Source: Rhodopseudomonas palustris
Lineage (GTDB): Bacteria; Pseudomonadota; Alphaproteobacteria; Rhizobiales; Xanthobacteraceae
Direction of reading: 5' to 3'
Length of the DNA stretch: 64,000 bases
Assembly (NCBI RefSeq): GCF_007005445.1
Contig: NZ_CP041387.1
Coordinates: 3,063,001 to 3,127,000 of the forward strand
Shown here: positions 34,826 to 43,598 of the stretch, in pieces
Layout: each line of letters begins with the position of its first letter
How positions within the stretch are numbered: the first letter of the stretch is position 1
Notes under the pieces: generated by a model
Database searches by the model: none
Seen by the model: the letters and a program-made list of their open reading frames with translations, nothing else
What the model was told of the DNA's origin: nothing
Made by a program: the position numbers and the translations under genes

Positions 34826-35986
34826 ATGGCTATACCGTTTCACAAGGAGCTGGTGATCGGCGGCTATCTGCTGAAGCAGAAGCTGCTCGGGCGGAAGCGT
34901 TACCCGCTGGTGCTGATGCTGGAGCCGCTGTTCCGCTGCAACCTCGCTTGTGCCGGCTGCGGCAAGATCGACTATCCCGACGCGATCCTGAACCGACGGA
35001 TGACCGCGCAGGAGTGCTGGGACGCCGCCGAGGAATGCGGCGCGCCGATGGTCGCGATCCCGGGTGGCGAGCCGCTGATCCACAAGGAGATCGGCGAGAT
35101 CGTGCGCGGCCTGGTGGCGCGCAAGAAATTCGTGTCGCTGTGCACCAACGCGTTGCTGCTCGAGAAGAAGCTGCATCTGTTCGAGCCGTCGCCCTACCTG
35201 TTCTTCTCGGTGCATCTCGATGGCCTGAAGGAGCATCACGACAAGGCGGTGTCGCAGCAGGGCGTGTTCGACCGCGCCGTCGCGGCGATCAAAGCCGCCA
35301 AGGCCAAGGGCTTCGCCGTCAACGTCAACTGCACGGTGTTCGACGGCTACGCCGCCGAGGACATCGCCAAGTTCATGGACTTCACCGAGGAACTCGGCGT
35401 CGGCGTCTCGATCTCGCCGGGCTACGCCTATGAGCGGGCGCCGGACCAGGAGCACTTCCTCAACCGCACCAAGACCAAAAACCTGTTCCGCCAGGTATTC
35501 GCCAGCGGCAAGGGCAAGAAGTGGAATTTCATGCACTCCAGCATGTTCCTCGACTTCCTGGCCGGAAACCAGGAGTTCGAGTGCACCCCTTGGGGCATGC
35601 CGGCGCGTAACATCTTCGGCTGGCAGAAGCCGTGCTACCTGCTCGGCGAAGGCTATGCCAAGACCTTCAAGGAGCTGATGGAAACCACGGACTGGGATTC
35701 CTACGGCACCGGCAAGTACGAAAAGTGCGCCGACTGCATGGCGCATTGCGGCTACGAGCCGACCGCGGCGATGGCGTCGCTCAACAACCCGCTGAAGGCG
35801 GCCTGGGTGGCGCTGCGCGGCATCCGGACATCGGGACCGATGGCGCCGGAGATCGACATGTCCAAGCAGCGCCCGGCGCAGTACGTGTTCTCCGAGCAGG
35901 TCGAGAAGAAGCTGTCCGAGATCCGCCGCGACGAAGCCACCGAGGCCAAGGACAAGCGCCAGCCGGAGACCTCGACCGCGGCGTGA
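34826..35986 (+). CDS. hpnH: Radical SAM adenosylhopane synthase HpnH
   Basis: This 386-residue radical SAM enzyme adds the 5'-deoxyadenosyl group to diploptene to form adenosylhopane, the first C35 hopanoid. The cluster motif CNLACAGC (Cys38, Cys42, Cys45; CX3CX2C) lies in LEPLFRCNLACAGCGKIDYPD, and a later cysteine set (CYLLGEGY, then KCADCMAHCGYEPTAAMASL) occupies the C-terminal domain. The start is ATG 34826 (MAIPFHKELVIGGYLLKQK), although the frame opens upstream inside ispH. A strong terminator follows the gene. Confidence 0.95.
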   Translation: MAIPFHKELVIGGYLLKQKLLGRKRYPLVLMLEPLFRCNLACAGCGKIDYPDAILNRRMTAQECWDAAEECGAPMVAIPGGEPLIHKEIGEIVRGLVARKKFVSLCTNALLLEKKLHLFEPSPYLFFSVHLDGLKEHHDKAVSQQGVFDRAVAAIKAAKAKGFAVNVNCTVFDGYAAEDIAKFMDFTEELGVGVSISPGYAYERAPDQEHFLNRTKTKNLFRQVFASGKGKKWNFMHSSMFLDFLAGNQEFECTPWGMPARNIFGWQKPCYLLGEGYAKTFKELMETTDWDSYGTGKYEKCADCMAHCGYEPTAAMASLNNPLKAAWVALRGIRTSGPMAPEIDMSKQRPAQYVFSEQVEKKLSEIRRDEATEAKDKRQPETSTAA

Positions 35987-36010
35987 TCGCGGCGACAGGC
36001 TGACACATCA

Positions 36011-36042
36011 AATGCGCGGCCTGCGGGCCGCGCATTTTTGTT
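36011..36042 (+). terminator. Intrinsic terminator after hpnH
   Basis: A perfect 11-bp stem AATGCGCGGCC / GGCCGCGCATT with tetraloop TGCG is followed by TTTGTT. Confidence 0.9.
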
Positions 36043-36082
36043 GGGCATGTGTCGCCCGTTCAAGTCGTGAATAACGCCAGAC

Positions 36083-36383
36083 GTGTCCTCGCACGATCTC
36101 CTGATCACGCGGGGCGGCGGTGACAAGATCGCCCCACCTTCGAAGGCGTCGCCGCTGTTGTTCGAAGAGCACCTGACGCCGATCTGCGGCCTGGATCTTG
36201 GTCAGGAGAGGTCCATCGGAAACCGGAGAATCGTCTCGCATTTCCGCTGGTCACGTCAGCGACGCGGCTGGGCCATTGGGAAGCCTGGCTGGCGAGAAAT
36301 ACTTGGCTCAACCAACCTTGCGCGCCGATCCGCACTATCTCGGCAGGTTCCTGGAGTGGCTGAAACACGAGATCAAGTCGTGA
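36083..36383 (+). pseudogene. Decayed C-terminal fragment of a LysR-type regulator
   Basis: Two stretches in different frames resemble the effector domain of GcvA-like LysR regulators. DLLITRGGGDK...SPLLFEEHLTPICGLDLGQ runs from about 36095 to 36205. GPLGSLAGEKYLAQPTLRADPHYLGRFLEWLKHEIKS runs from about 36273 to the stop at 36381-36383. The order and the C-terminal end are as in intact LysR proteins, but a frameshift or deletion separates the parts and no helix-turn-helix half remains. I read it as a relic; the match is from memory of family patterns. Confidence 0.5.
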
Positions 36384-36471
36384 CGCTCAAAGAGCCTCAC
36401 GACTCGCGCCGATCAGCGCTTGTCGGCGGACGCCAAGTCCGCGCCGCGCTCGCCGGCGGCACGCAATGCGC

Positions 36472-37215
36472 TCAGATCTCGGCGACAAGACCGCCGCGGC
36501 CGAGAACTGCGTCGAGCACGAAGCTGCGGCAGCCGCGCAAAGACCGCAGCGCCCGATTGAAGTCGATGCCGGTCGACACCAGCGAGCGGATCGAGGTCGG
36601 GTGACGGGCGATGCCGCGCAGCACCTTGCGCAGATCGACGTCGCCATTCGGCTTGATCGCGGTCGAGACGATCTGCGGCAGGCTGCGGCTCGCCGGATCG
36701 CTGATCACCCGCAGCGCCGCGAACGGCAGGTTGGCGGCAGCGGCGTAATCGGCGGCGATGTGGCTTTCCATATCGACAGCGGCCGCGCCGGTTTCCGACC
36801 GCAGCGCCGCCTTGGCGGTACGCGCCGCGATCACCTGCTCGGCCCCAACCAGACCACCACGGACGACGCGCTGCCGGCGGACGCCGGCGCTTCGCAATAA
36901 TTCGTCGGTCAATGCAACTTCCGACGTCCAGCGGCGTTCACCCGCCATCACCTCGGTGGCGATAACGATGTCGCCGGCCTTGAGTGACGGATCGAGACCG
37001 CCTGCGACGCCGAAGCTGATCACGCCGCGAATCGACGATGCGTCGAAATCGGCCATGATCGCGCGTAATTGCTTCGGATCGCTGCTGCTGCAGATAACGG
37101 TGAGGCCCGGCCCCGCCGCGATACGTGCTTCCTGAATCAGGCCCGTCACAATCAAGACCGGCCGCGGATCTTGGCGATGCGCCGCGGCTTGGTCGTCCAC
37201 TGCCCCCAAAATCAC
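36472..37215 (-). CDS. hpnG: Hopanoid-associated nucleoside phosphorylase HpnG
   Basis: This 247-residue purine nucleoside phosphorylase-like enzyme removes adenine from adenosylhopane to give a ribosyl (or phosphoribosyl) hopane. Family marks are GVISFGVAGGLDPSLKAGDIVIATEVM, AALRSETGAAAVDMESHIAADYA (with the MES motif) and LRVISDPASRSLP. The frame is open to 37362 inside shc, but GTG at 37213-37215 overlaps the shc stop as GTGA, indicating translational coupling. It is the last gene of the leftward hpnCDEFG operon. Confidence 0.9.
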   Translation of the reverse strand: MILGAVDDQAAAHRQDPRPVLIVTGLIQEARIAAGPGLTVICSSSDPKQLRAIMADFDASSIRGVISFGVAGGLDPSLKAGDIVIATEVMAGERRWTSEVALTDELLRSAGVRRQRVVRGGLVGAEQVIAARTAKAALRSETGAAAVDMESHIAADYAAAANLPFAALRVISDPASRSLPQIVSTAIKPNGDVDLRKVLRGIARHPTSIRSLVSTGIDFNRALRSLRGCRSFVLDAVLGRGGLVAEI

Positions 37216-39173
37216 ATTCCGACCCCTACCACCTTGCTGTTCGTGGCCTGCAAATTCCGATACCGCGCGAGCGCCCAGAGCGGAAAGAACTTCGGATAGC
37301 CATGATACCGCAGATAAAACACCCTCGGAAAGCCCGTCGCCGTGTAACGTTGCTCGTCCCACAGTCCTTTTTCGGTCTGTGTGGTTTTCAGGTACTCGAT
37401 GCCCCGTGCCACGGCAGGATTATCGACCTCTCCTGCAGCCATTAGAGCAAGCAAGGCCCATGCCGTTTGCGACGCGGTCGAGGGTGCACTTTCGTAGCCG
37501 CGATAATCCAGCCGGTAGCTGACCGCGTCCTCGCCCCAGCCGCCATCGCGATTCTGCACCGACTCCAGCCACGCGACCGCCTTGCGGATCATCGGATCGG
37601 AGTGCGCGATGCCGGCGGCGTTGAGGGCGCACAGCACTGACCAGGTGCCGTAAATGTAATTCATTCCCCAGCGGCCGTACCATGAACCTTCGGCGAGCTG
37701 GGTGTCGCGCAGATAGCCGACCGCGCGGGCCAGCGCCGGGCTGCTGTGGACCGTCTCGCCGAGCTGCGCCAGCATCGAGACGCAGCGTGCGGTGACATCC
37801 TCGGTCGGCGGATCGAGCATCGCGCCGTGGTCCGAGAACGGGATATTGTTCAAATAATACTCGGTGTTGTTGATGTCGAAGGCACCCCAGCCGCCGTCAT
37901 CGCTCTGCATCCCCTCGATCCACTCACGGGCCCGGGCGATCGCCGAATCATAGGCTGGGTTCGGCTCGTCCTTGCGGGCGCGGTCGAGCGCCATTACCAC
38001 CACCGCGGTGTCGTCGAGATCAGGATAATGGGCGTTGTTGTACTGGAACGCCCAACCGCCGGGTCGAACGTTCGGCGCCTTCACGGCCCAGTCGCCCTTG
38101 AGGTCGAGCACCTGCCGCGGCAACAGCCAGTCGAGCGCCGGGCGAACCGACTTGGCGCCGTCGTGGCCATCGGCCTCGAGCACGGCATGGCTGGCGAGCG
38201 CGGTATCCCACACCGGCGAGACGCAGGGCTGGCAATAGGCCTCGTCGCCGCGATCGACCAGCAACAGGTCGATACCGCGGCGCTGGCTGGCGCGCGGCGG
38301 ATAGTCTTCGGGATAGCCGAGCGCCTCGTACATCATCACGGCGTTGGCCATCGGAGGATAGATCGCCCCCATGCCGTCCTCGCCATTGAGCCGCTCCTCG
38401 ATGAAGGCCAGCGCCTTGTCGATGGCGCGCTGCCGCAGCCATTTCGGCATCAACGGCTCGATCACCCGCAGCACCGCATCGATCGACCCGAACAGCTTGA
38501 ACAGCCCCCAGTTCTGATGCGGCGCCTTGGCGGGCATCCCGATCGTCTTCGGGTCTTGCAGGAACAGTTCGTCGATGCCGACGCCCTTCGGATTCTTGGC
38601 CTGCGGCTTCAGTGCGCACAGCACCAAGAGCGGCACCATCGTGGTGCGCGCCCAATACGAGATCTTGGTCAGCGTGAAGGGCGACCAGCTCGGGAGCAGC
38701 ATAATTTCGACCGGCAGCACTGGCACCGCGCGCCATGTGGTCACGCCGTACAGCGTCAGCAGGAACCGGGTAAAGACGTTGGAGTGGATCGCGCCGCCGC
38801 GCGAGCGGATCGCCTCGCGGGCCCGCACCATGTGCGGCGCGTCGATGCTGTCGCCGATCATCTTCAGCGCGAAGTAGCCCTTCACGCTGGCGCTCATGTC
38901 GAAATCGCCGTCGTGGACCAGCGGCCAGCCGCCGTGGGCGCCCTGGATCCGGCGCAGATAGGTCGCGATCTTGGCTTCGAGCTCGGCATCGACCGGCTCG
39001 CCGAGGTAATGCCGCAGCAGCACGTATTCGGCAGGAATGGTGCAATCGGCCTCGAGTTCGAACACCCAATGGCCGTCGTCGCGACGATAGTTCAGCAGCG
39101 CGCTGCGCGCCGCATCGATCGAAGCTTCGAGCGCATTGCGCCCGACACCGGTATCGTAGCTGCCGGAATCCAT
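37212..39173 (-). CDS. shc: Squalene-hopene cyclase
   Basis: This 653-residue class II triterpene cyclase (HpnF) turns squalene into hopene and hopanol. The catalytic acid motif is DLDD (385-388; Asp387 corresponds to the proton donor) in AHYPDLDDTAVVVMALD. QW repeats are abundant: AHGGWPL, DDGGWGAFD, GSWYGRWG, DGGWGEDAVSYR and KGLWDEQRYT. It is a monotopic membrane enzyme. It sits 32 bases after hpnE and overlaps hpnG by four bases. Confidence 0.96.
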   Translation of the reverse strand: MDSGSYDTGVGRNALEASIDAARSALLNYRRDDGHWVFELEADCTIPAEYVLLRHYLGEPVDAELEAKIATYLRRIQGAHGGWPLVHDGDFDMSASVKGYFALKMIGDSIDAPHMVRAREAIRSRGGAIHSNVFTRFLLTLYGVTTWRAVPVLPVEIMLLPSWSPFTLTKISYWARTTMVPLLVLCALKPQAKNPKGVGIDELFLQDPKTIGMPAKAPHQNWGLFKLFGSIDAVLRVIEPLMPKWLRQRAIDKALAFIEERLNGEDGMGAIYPPMANAVMMYEALGYPEDYPPRASQRRGIDLLLVDRGDEAYCQPCVSPVWDTALASHAVLEADGHDGAKSVRPALDWLLPRQVLDLKGDWAVKAPNVRPGGWAFQYNNAHYPDLDDTAVVVMALDRARKDEPNPAYDSAIARAREWIEGMQSDDGGWGAFDINNTEYYLNNIPFSDHGAMLDPPTEDVTARCVSMLAQLGETVHSSPALARAVGYLRDTQLAEGSWYGRWGMNYIYGTWSVLCALNAAGIAHSDPMIRKAVAWLESVQNRDGGWGEDAVSYRLDYRGYESAPSTASQTAWALLALMAAGEVDNPAVARGIEYLKTTQTEKGLWDEQRYTATGFPRVFYLRYHGYPKFFPLWALARYRNLQATNSKVVGVGM

Positions 39174-39205
39174 TTTATCTGCTGAGTCTCCGTTGTGGGG
39201 GTGGA

Positions 39206-40462
39206 TCAGGCGCGGCCGGCGGCCAGCACCAGGTCTGCGGCGCGGTTGCCGGACCGGACCGATCCTTCGATCGTCGCCGGTAACCCCGTATCAGTCCAAT
39301 CGCCTGCGAGATACAGGTTTTTCCATTGGGTGACCGGACCGGGGCGCAGGGCATTCTGCGCCGGTGTAGCCGCGAAGGTGGCGCGGCGCTCGCGGACAAT
39401 TTGCCACGGCGGCAGATCGGCCGAGATCCGGGCGATCTTGCAGATTTCACCCCAGATCTCGGCGGCGAGCTGTTCCCGCGGCGCATCGACCAGCCGGTCG
39501 CCGTTGCTGATGGTCACCGACAGCCGGTTCGGGAAGGCGAACAGCCACTCCACCACCCCGCCGATCACCCCGGTCAGGGCCGGTATCCCGGGCGGCGGCG
39601 CGTAATTGAAATGCGCGTTGACGATGGCGCGGTATTCCTGCGGGGTCTTCAGCCCGGGCAGCAGCGAGGCGGCGGGACGCGGCGGCACCGCCAGCACCAC
39701 CGCATCGTCGGGCCCGAGGGTGACGACATCGTCGCCGCCGAATTGCAGCGCGCCGACGCGGTCGCCGGAGGTGGTCAGCGCCCGCAATTCGTGGCCGAAC
39801 CGCACGGCGCGACCGCCGGCGGCGAGCTGGGCCACCGCCGGTTCCACCAGGACGGCCGACAGCCCGTCGCGGGCGATCAGCGGCCGGCACGCCTGGCCAC
39901 CGGCCAGCAGGGTCTCGCGCACGATCGCGCCGGCGAGGCCGGCGGAGCCTTCCGGCGGATCGACGTTGAGCGCGGCGAGCAGCAGCGGCGCCACCAGCCG
40001 GTCATACAGCGGGCCGTAGCACTTGATGGTGTCGCCGATCAGCTTCTCGGTCGGCGCCCACAGCAGCGGCATCAGGCCGAGGTAGTCAGCGATCGAGGTG
40101 TCCGGCACGCGGCGGCCCGCATCGAACAGCCACAGCGGCAGCTTGCCGGTGCCGAGATCGAGCCGCCAGCGCGACTCGGCCGGCAGATCGATGAAGTCGA
40201 ACTCGGCGCGCTCGGGGCCGACCAGGCCGGCCTCGGTGCCGATCGCACGGGCGTAGTCGCGCGCGGCGTGATTGCCCGACAACAGCAGGTGGTTGCCGTT
40301 GTCGATCACCAGCCCGGTCTGGGCGTCGAAATACGAGCGGCAGCGGCCGCCGGCCTGCTGCATCGCTTCGTGAACCTGGACGGTGAGGCCGGCGCGGGCG
40401 AGCCGGGTCGCGGCCGCAAGCCCGGAAATTCCCGCACCGATGACGTGAACTGTTTTCGACAT
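39206..40462 (-). CDS. hpnE: FAD-dependent squalene synthesis reductase HpnE
   Basis: This 418-residue amine-oxidase/phytoene-desaturase-type flavoprotein reduces hydroxysqualene to squalene in the HpnCDE route. The FAD motif MSKTVHVIGAGISGLAAATRLARAGLTVQVHEA opens the protein, and the C-terminal NLYLAGDWTDTGLPATIEGSVRSGNRAADLV is the usual second FAD site. The frame is open upstream to 41374, but this ATG (40460-40462) shares a base with the hpnD stop (TGATG) and starts the Rossmann fold. Confidence 0.93.
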   Translation of the reverse strand: MSKTVHVIGAGISGLAAATRLARAGLTVQVHEAMQQAGGRCRSYFDAQTGLVIDNGNHLLLSGNHAARDYARAIGTEAGLVGPERAEFDFIDLPAESRWRLDLGTGKLPLWLFDAGRRVPDTSIADYLGLMPLLWAPTEKLIGDTIKCYGPLYDRLVAPLLLAALNVDPPEGSAGLAGAIVRETLLAGGQACRPLIARDGLSAVLVEPAVAQLAAGGRAVRFGHELRALTTSGDRVGALQFGGDDVVTLGPDDAVVLAVPPRPAASLLPGLKTPQEYRAIVNAHFNYAPPPGIPALTGVIGGVVEWLFAFPNRLSVTISNGDRLVDAPREQLAAEIWGEICKIARISADLPPWQIVRERRATFAATPAQNALRPGPVTQWKNLYLAGDWTDTGLPATIEGSVRSGNRAADLVLAAGRA

Positions 40463-41301
40463 CACACGATCGCGTATTGCAGCAGGATGGCGATCTTCGA
40501 CGCCTTGCCGAGCTTCACCGGCGTGCGCGGCGCTGCGAAACCGCGCGCGATCAGAAGCTGCAGGATCGAATAGTAGTATTTGCCCATGATGCGGGGAGCC
40601 TTCACCAGCCGGCGCGGATTGCGGTTCATCACCTTGTCGGCCGCGGCGAAATGCGCCAGCGCTCGATTCACCAGCGGCGCGCAGACGCTCGGCAGCGCCG
40701 GATGCGCCGCGACCACGCGCGGATCGGTCGCGGTGATACCAGCCTTGTGCAGCAGCTCGCTCGGCAGATACAGCCGGCCGATGCCGGCATCCTCGTCGAT
40801 GTCGCGCAGGATGTTGGTGAGCTGCAGCGCGCGGCCGAGATGGTGCGACAGCTCGATGCCGTCGTCCTCGGGTAGGCCGAAGATCCTTACCGACAGCCGC
40901 CCCACCGCACTGGCGACGCGGTCGCAATACAGATCGAGCGTCGCTTCGTCGGGGGCCCGGATGTCGGCATCGACATCCATCTCCATGCCGTCGATGATCG
41001 CCTCGAAGTCCTCGCGCTTCAGCCCGAAGGTGCGCAGCGACTGCTGGTAGTCGGCCAGCCGCGGCGGCGGCGCGCCGCGATACAGCGCGGCGATGTCCTC
41101 GCGCCATTGCTGCAATTCGGCGACCCGCTGCTCGCGCGGCCGATCGGAATCGGCGATGTCGTCGACGAAGCGGCAGAAGCTGTAGACCTGGAACATCGCC
41201 TCGCGCTGCGGACGCGGCAGGATACGCATCGCGGCGTAGAACGAACTGCCGAGCGCGACGCCTTGATGCGCGGCCGGCTCCGGCGTGGCGTGAACGGTCA
41301 T
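40462..41301 (-). CDS. hpnD: Presqualene diphosphate synthase HpnD
   Basis: This 279-residue squalene/phytoene synthase family member condenses two farnesyl diphosphates to presqualene diphosphate. The aspartate-rich motifs are FVDDIADSDR (DxxDD-type, near residue 47) and the second, NILRDIDEDAGIGRLYLP, near residue 165. The start MTVHATPEPAAHQGV at 41299-41301 overlaps the hpnC stop as ATGA. It ends IAILLQYAIV. The paralogue HpnC lies directly upstream, forming the three-enzyme squalene route. Confidence 0.94.
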   Translation of the reverse strand: MTVHATPEPAAHQGVALGSSFYAAMRILPRPQREAMFQVYSFCRFVDDIADSDRPREQRVAELQQWREDIAALYRGAPPPRLADYQQSLRTFGLKREDFEAIIDGMEMDVDADIRAPDEATLDLYCDRVASAVGRLSVRIFGLPEDDGIELSHHLGRALQLTNILRDIDEDAGIGRLYLPSELLHKAGITATDPRVVAAHPALPSVCAPLVNRALAHFAAADKVMNRNPRRLVKAPRIMGKYYYSILQLLIARGFAAPRTPVKLGKASKIAILLQYAIV

Positions 41302-42176
41302 GCGCGCGGCGCCGGATGCGACACCGGCCCCTTTCGGAAGCTGCGGCGGACGATCTCCGCACCGATCGCCCCAAAGCTGGCGGTCGAGAACTCGATCGGT
41401 TTCAGATGCACGCGCTCGCTGAGCGGATCGCGGGTCTGCAGCATCTGCACGATGCGATCGGCATAGGCCTGGATCACCGAGACTTCGAGGCCGAGCCGGA
41501 AATCCTTGATCTCGGCGGCGAGCGGCCGGCCGTCGCCGAGCAGCGAGGCGGTGCGCGCCGCCAGCCCGTGCAGGCACTTCAGCAGCGCCGGCGACGCCTT
41601 GGGCAGTCCGAGCTCTTCGACCTTGGCGCCGACGGCGTCGAGCACGTCGCGCGGCAGATAGACGCGATTGAGCGTGCGATAATCCTTGCCGCAATCCTGC
41701 AGGTGATTGTTGATCTGAAGAGCCGCGCACAGCGCGTCGGACGCCGGCCAGGTCGCGGTGCTTTCGCCATGCACATCGAGCATGAAGCGACCGACCGGCA
41801 TCGCCGAGTAGCGGCAATAGTGGATGACTTCGTCCCAATCTTCGTAGCGCAGCTTGGTGACGTCCATCCGGAACGCGGTCAGAAGATCGAGCGCATGGCG
41901 CGGCGGCATACCGCGCTCGGCCAGCGCCCGTCTCAGATGCAACGCCTCGGCCTGGGTCTCGCCGCGGCCGAGCAGTTCGGCCTCGAGCAGGTCGAGATAT
42001 TCCAGCTTGGTGCCGGCATCGAGCATCGCATGATCGGCGATGTCGTCGGCGGTCCGGACGAAATTGTAGAACGCCAGAATCAGGTCGCGGTGCCGCGGAT
42101 GGATGATCCACGACGCGACCGGGAAATTCTCGTCCCGGTGGGTCTTGCCCGATCGGAGTTCGCTCGCAGACGTCAT
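41298..42176 (-). CDS. hpnC: Hydroxysqualene synthase HpnC
   Basis: This 292-residue squalene synthase family member converts presqualene diphosphate to hydroxysqualene. It has VRTADDIADHAMLDAG and NNHLQDCGKDYRTLNRVYLP, where the second aspartate motif is altered compared with HpnD, as usual for HpnC. The start is taken at MTSASELRSGKTHRDENFPVASW (42174-42176); the frame opens to 42260. It is the first gene of a tightly overlapped operon hpnC-D-E-shc-hpnG. Confidence 0.93.
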   Translation of the reverse strand: MTSASELRSGKTHRDENFPVASWIIHPRHRDLILAFYNFVRTADDIADHAMLDAGTKLEYLDLLEAELLGRGETQAEALHLRRALAERGMPPRHALDLLTAFRMDVTKLRYEDWDEVIHYCRYSAMPVGRFMLDVHGESTATWPASDALCAALQINNHLQDCGKDYRTLNRVYLPRDVLDAVGAKVEELGLPKASPALLKCLHGLAARTASLLGDGRPLAAEIKDFRLGLEVSVIQAYADRIVQMLQTRDPLSERVHLKPIEFSTASFGAIGAEIVRRSFRKGPVSHPAPRA

Positions 42177-42387
42177 CGGCTGGCTAAACACTTGGTTTGA
42201 AGACGAAAAAAGGCGAACGCCCGCACCCGGCCGGGCCGGGCGCAGCGTTCGCGACGCCATATACAGGGAAATCGCCGGTTAAACCAACGATCTTGACGGG
42301 CGATGTCGGCGCGGCAGATCCGCCCCGGTCGCTCTCGCACCGCCCGGATGAACCGGCAACGCGCCGGCCGGACGGTCGTCCCCGCGC

Positions 42388-42627
42388 CTACTGGCCGTGG
42401 CTGACCAACACCTGGTTGCAGGCCTTGCTGATCTTCTCGCGATTCTGCTGCAGGCAGGACAGGATCACCAGATCGCTCTGCTCCATCACGGAGCGGCAGA
42501 AACGCGACACATCGCGCGAACAGGCCTTCTGTTCGGCATCGGTGCCGCTGCGCTGTTGTTGCTGGGCATTGGCGCCGGACGACATCGAAACCAGCAGCAA
42601 CGCGAGCGCAACCAAGGTCTTTTGCAT
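42388..42627 (-). CDS. Small secreted cysteine-rich (GLG1-repeat-like) protein
   Basis: This 79-residue exported protein has signal peptide MQKTLVALALLLVSMSSGANA, a Q-rich linker, and a cysteine-rich repeat QKACSRDVSRFCRSVMEQSDLVILSCLQQNREKISKACNQVL. The spacing of four cysteines in two helices fits the GLG1-type cysteine-rich repeat found in small alphaproteobacterial periplasmic proteins. Function unknown. GAAGGAAGAC precedes the ATG. It is 211 bases upstream of hpnC on the same strand, but I see no reason to tie it to hopanoids. Confidence 0.8.
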   Translation of the reverse strand: MQKTLVALALLLVSMSSGANAQQQQRSGTDAEQKACSRDVSRFCRSVMEQSDLVILSCLQQNREKISKACNQVLVSHGQ

Positions 42628-42998
42628 TGTCTTCCTTCGATATGGGCTGGGGGTCGAAACCCGTTCTCGATCACATCAACCGCGCCATCTGACAAGAGCG
42701 GCGCTCGATCGGCACAACGGCATGATGTGTCGATCAAGGTGACAAATACGGCCAAATTAGCGCCGGCGCACCTGCCGTCCGCGCGGGCGTGGAGAAAGCC
42801 TGAAATACCTGCCGCTTTTTTGCCGATCGTTGCCGATTTGATGCAAATGCGATAGTTCCGCGGCAGCGCGGGCGGAACAGCGCGAGGACGCGCCTTGGTG
42901 TGCGGGCGCGGCGTTACTATTTGAATTGAACCTGCCGTGAGGCGAACACACTAACCAGCGGACGTGACGCGACGCCGTCACCACAGCGATTTCCAAGG
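42628..42998. other. Divergent gene-free region
   Basis: These 371 bases lie between two divergent small secreted-protein genes. No coding frame is convincing on either strand. A GGAAC occurs at about 42868 but lacks CGTT at the EcfG distance, so I do not call a stress promoter. Confidence 0.5.
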
Positions 42999-43511
42999 AT
43001 GGCCAGAATGAGCCTGCTTCGTTCCACCACTTCCTCCCTGCACGCGTTGAAGGCAGCCGGCATCGGCGCCGCGCTGATGCTGTCGGCATCGGCGGCGTCG
43101 GCCGACTCAGGGCCGTTCGCCGGGTTCGAAGGATCGTGGTCGGGTACCGGCACCGTGGCGCTGTCCGACGGTTCGAAGGAGCGGATCCGCTGCAAGGCGA
43201 CCTATCGGGTCGCCGGCGGCGGCAACGAACTGGCCCAGACGCTGCGCTGCGCCAGCGACAGCTACAAGTTCGACCTGTCCAGTAACGTGGTCTCCAGCGG
43301 CGACCGCATCTCCGGCAACTGGAGCGAGGCCAGCCGCAACGTCAACGGCAGCCTGCAGGGCAAGGCCGGCGGCGGCCACATTGAAGTCTTCGTCGAAGCC
43401 GCCGGCTTCGCCGCCAGCATCTCGCTGACCACCCGCGGTAACAAGCAGTCGGTCGGCATCAGCTCGAAGGGCGAGATCCGCGGCGTCAACATCTCGATGA
43501 CTCGCGGCTGA
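42999..43511 (+). CDS. Secreted protein of unknown function, 170 residues
   Basis: It has a signal peptide (about 1-36, LKAAGIGAALMLSASAASA). The mature domain begins DSGPFAGFEGSWSGTGTVALSDGSKERIRCKATYRVAGGGNELAQTLRCASDSYKFDLSSNV, rich in beta-strand pattern and glycine, with two cysteines about 21 apart that may form a disulfide. It resembles small lipocalin-like exported proteins of rhizobia and Bradyrhizobium, but I cannot name a characterised family. ATG at 43008 is an alternative start. A strong terminator follows. Confidence 0.82.
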   Translation: MARMSLLRSTTSSLHALKAAGIGAALMLSASAASADSGPFAGFEGSWSGTGTVALSDGSKERIRCKATYRVAGGGNELAQTLRCASDSYKFDLSSNVVSSGDRISGNWSEASRNVNGSLQGKAGGGHIEVFVEAAGFAASISLTTRGNKQSVGISSKGEIRGVNISMTRG

Positions 43512-43539
43512 CGACACCCACGACACAGATCCAATCGAC

Positions 43540-43576
43540 GAAGCCCCCGGATCGTGCGATCCGGGGGCTTCGGTTT
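43540..43576 (+). terminator. Hairpin terminator between convergent genes
   Basis: A perfect 14-bp stem GAAGCCCCCGGATC / GATCCGGGGGCTTC with loop GTGC, followed by GGTTTGG. It lies between the secreted-protein gene and the convergent RND gene and may act in both directions. Confidence 0.8.
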
Positions 43577-43598
43577 GGGCAGCGCGGCTGAAGCTAGT

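Larger units (their letters stand above)
35987..36471. other. Intergenic region between convergent hpnH and hpnG
   Basis: These 485 bases hold the hpnH terminator (36011-36042) and a decayed LysR-type gene fragment (36083-36383). Nothing else stands out. Confidence 0.6.

Noticed and set aside
42868..42893. EcfG promoter before the secreted protein gene
   Set aside because: GGAAC is present but no CGTT-like -10 occurs at 16-18 bases.
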